This document shows, in pieces, positions 6,320-7,419 of a stretch of DNA of 7,419 nt; position 1 is the stretch's first letter; every line of letters starts with the position of its first letter. Where the stretch lies: positions 1 through 7,419 of the forward strand of contig QNFC01000081.1 in NCBI GenBank assembly GCA_003645395.1. Direction: 5' to 3'. The position numbers were made by a program, and so were the translations under genes. The notes under the pieces were generated by a model. The model had not been told where the DNA came from. It saw only the letters and a list, made by a program, of their open reading frames with translations, and did not search any database. Origin of the DNA: Gammaproteobacteria bacterium. GTDB lineage: Bacteria; Pseudomonadota; Gammaproteobacteria; Immundisolibacterales; Immundisolibacteraceae.

Positions 6320-6351
6320 GCTGTTTGGCTTTAGACTAGCCAAACAGCTTT
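6320..6351 (+). terminator. Rho-independent terminator after the thiolase gene
   Basis: GCTGTTTGGCT (6320-6330) pairs perfectly with AGCCAAACAGC (6338-6348) around a 7-base loop, followed by TTT. It starts 2 bases after the thiolase stop and closes the cupin-thiolase unit. The T run is short, so termination may be incomplete. Confidence 0.8.
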
Positions 6352-6377
6352 CCCGAAAATCGCTAAGACGTCGGGTT

Positions 6378-6403
6378 CTGCGAATCGGATAGCAGTTTTT
6401 TTT
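6378..6403 (+). terminator. possible second, weak terminator
   Basis: A short stem (CTGC 6378-6381 with GCAG 6392-6395, plus an inner AT/AT pair) is followed at once by eight Ts (6396-6403). The stem is weak, but with the hairpin 30 bases upstream it could act as a back-up terminator. Confidence 0.35.
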
Positions 6404-6429
6404 GGGTTCGGCCGATCCGGGGTGGTCGG

Positions 6430-6481
6430 TCGACCCTAAATAATTATTAAAACTACTTTCTAAAAATTAACGGGGGAGTGT
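6430..6481 (+). promoter_or_regulatory. AT-rich leader and ribosome binding site of the DszB-like gene
   Basis: After the terminators, bases 6436-6470 are strongly AT-rich compared with the surroundings, as expected for a promoter, though no clear -35/-10 pair can be fixed. GGGGGAG at 6472-6478 precedes GTG 6482 by 3 bases, a rather short spacing. An 8-bp palindrome GGTCGACC lies just upstream (6428-6435). Confidence 0.35.
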
Positions 6482-7419
6482 GTGAAAGAGTGTTTCTACA
6501 GTAATTGTCCGGTGCCCAACGCCTTTATACTGGCAATCAAGGTGTTTGAGCAGGAGCTAGCGGATCGCGGGGTGCATTTCAGTCTGCTGCCCAGCTCCAA
6601 TTCTTCCACCCATTTTGCCGGTGATCTGGATGCCTATTTTCGACTCGGCGGCGAGATTCCACCGCTGATGACTCAGGGCTTGCGAGCGCCCGGTAGCATT
6701 ACCCTAATTGGCCTGACCCGGCTAAGGGGTATGCAAGGGCTGTTTGTTAAGACGGATAGTCAGATCAGTAACCCGGCAGACTTAAAGGGCAAGCGCGTCG
6801 CCATGGCCTACAACGCGCGCATGCTGCTCGATGGTTTTGATCGTGGTGAACACCTGGCCATGAACCCGTGGGATCAGACCATGGTGGGGCTGGGCATGTG
6901 GGAGTTGCGCTGTATTCAGAACACCCTGGCGCTGGCCGGATTGACCACTGATGATGTCGAGTTGGTAGAGGTGAAAAACCCCTGGTCAATTACCCTGGCG
7001 GAGGCCGAATCGGCGACCACCCATTCGCCCCGCGATCTGTTTAAAAACACCTCCACGGCTGAAGGTAATCCCCAGGTAGCGGCGCTGCTCAGTGGTGAAG
7101 TTGATGCGATGTTTTCCTTCCTACCCTATGCAGCGGAGCTGGCGCAACGGGGTGAAGCCCGCATCGTGCGCAACCTGGTGCCGCGTACCGAAGATGACTA
7201 CATGAGTACTTTTGGAGTCAGTACGCCGCTGGTGAAAAACCACCCTGAGGTAGTGCAGGCAGTGATGGATGTCACCCTGATGGCAGCTAAATGGGCGGCG
7301 GAGCACCCCTATGAAACCGCCGAAATTCATGCCGAAAACCTGCGGGTTAGCCCGGAATCTTTCTGGATTGCTTATGGCCCGAAATACCATAAACACCTCA
7401 CGCCAAGCCTGGGACCAAA
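6482..7419 (+). CDS. dszB: DszB-like aryl sulfinate desulfinase (3' end outside window)
   Basis: From GTG 6482 the frame stays open to the window edge (312 codons; DszB is about 365 residues). It matches remembered DszB, the 2'-hydroxybiphenyl-2-sulfinate desulfinase that releases sulfite in the last step of the 4S dibenzothiophene pathway. Shared blocks are Y-S-N-C-P-V-P-N-A (6-14), R-x-G-G-E-I-P-P-L (54-62), G-L-R-A-P-G, and the later L-P-x-A-x-E-L. Catalytic Cys27, His60 and Arg70 of DszB correspond to Cys9, His44 and Arg54 here; His-to-Arg spacing (10) is identical, and Gly73 is also kept (Gly57). The fold is that of periplasmic binding proteins, but there is no signal peptide, which fits a cytoplasmic enzyme and argues against a SsuA/TauA transport protein. 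It is preceded by terminators, so it begins a new unit. No dszA or dszC is visible, so the natural sulfinate substrate is unknown; the symbol marks homology, not proven activity. Confidence 0.82.
   Translation, partial: MKECFYSNCPVPNAFILAIKVFEQELADRGVHFSLLPSSNSSTHFAGDLDAYFRLGGEIPPLMTQGLRAPGSITLIGLTRLRGMQGLFVKTDSQISNPADLKGKRVAMAYNARMLLDGFDRGEHLAMNPWDQTMVGLGMWELRCIQNTLALAGLTTDDVELVEVKNPWSITLAEAESATTHSPRDLFKNTSTAEGNPQVAALLSGEVDAMFSFLPYAAELAQRGEARIVRNLVPRTEDDYMSTFGVSTPLVKNHPEVVQAVMDVTLMAAKWAAEHPYETAEIHAENLRVSPESFWIAYGPKYHKHLTPSLGP

Noticed and set aside
6765..7396. Two minus-strand frames (74 and 91 codons) near the right end
   Set aside because: Both lie opposite the DszB-like frame, which has clear homology; their translations show no domain.
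6482..7419. Calling the last gene a nitrate/sulfonate/taurine ABC transporter binding protein
   Set aside because: It shares the fold class, but it lacks a signal peptide and has the DszB-specific S-N-C-P-V-P-N-A and R-x-G-G-E-I-P-P-L blocks with the catalytic residues.

Overview
This window looks like a piece of a proteobacterial chromosome. It is most likely gammaproteobacterial, judging by moderate GC, clear AAGGAG/GGAGG ribosome binding sites, GTG/TTG starts and the style of the proteins; that assignment is inference. No mobile element, tRNA, rRNA or CRISPR array is visible. Except for the first 38 bases, all genes run on the plus strand.

Layout. (1) The start of a minus-strand gene (1-38) diverges from a two-gene unit made of a DUF1326 protein (155-838) and a DUF2182 membrane protein (876-1646). 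These families commonly occur together and both carry metal-ligand-like Cys/Met clusters. (2) After a 234-base leader with several possible hairpins comes a UbiD-family, prenyl-FMN-type decarboxylase (1881-3159). It is broken twice: by a one-base frameshift near 2195-2198, and by an out-of-frame internal deletion at about 2347-2351 that removes roughly 40 family-conserved residues. (3) A spacer with a perfect 10-bp inverted repeat precedes an unrecognised two-helix membrane protein (3284-3916). (4) A tight unit encodes two tandem exported cupins (4099-4626 and 4626-5108, overlapping by one base) and a thiolase (5137-6318), followed by a strong hairpin terminator and a weaker one with eight Ts. 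(5) After its own AT-rich leader, an open reading frame from GTG 6482 runs off the end. Its sequence strongly resembles DszB, the 2'-hydroxybiphenyl-2-sulfinate desulfinase of the 4S dibenzothiophene desulfurization pathway, and it keeps the catalytic Cys, His and Arg in the right spacing.

How it may work together. A UbiD-type decarboxylase, exported cupins, a CoA-dependent thiolase and a C-S bond-cleaving desulfinase-like enzyme suggest an accessory catabolic region for aromatic or sulfur-containing organic compounds. The DszB homologue is the most notable item: no dszA or dszC flavin monooxygenase is seen beside it, so its natural substrate is open. The two UbiD lesions are otherwise surrounded by well-preserved coding sequence, so they are either recent decay or assembly error.
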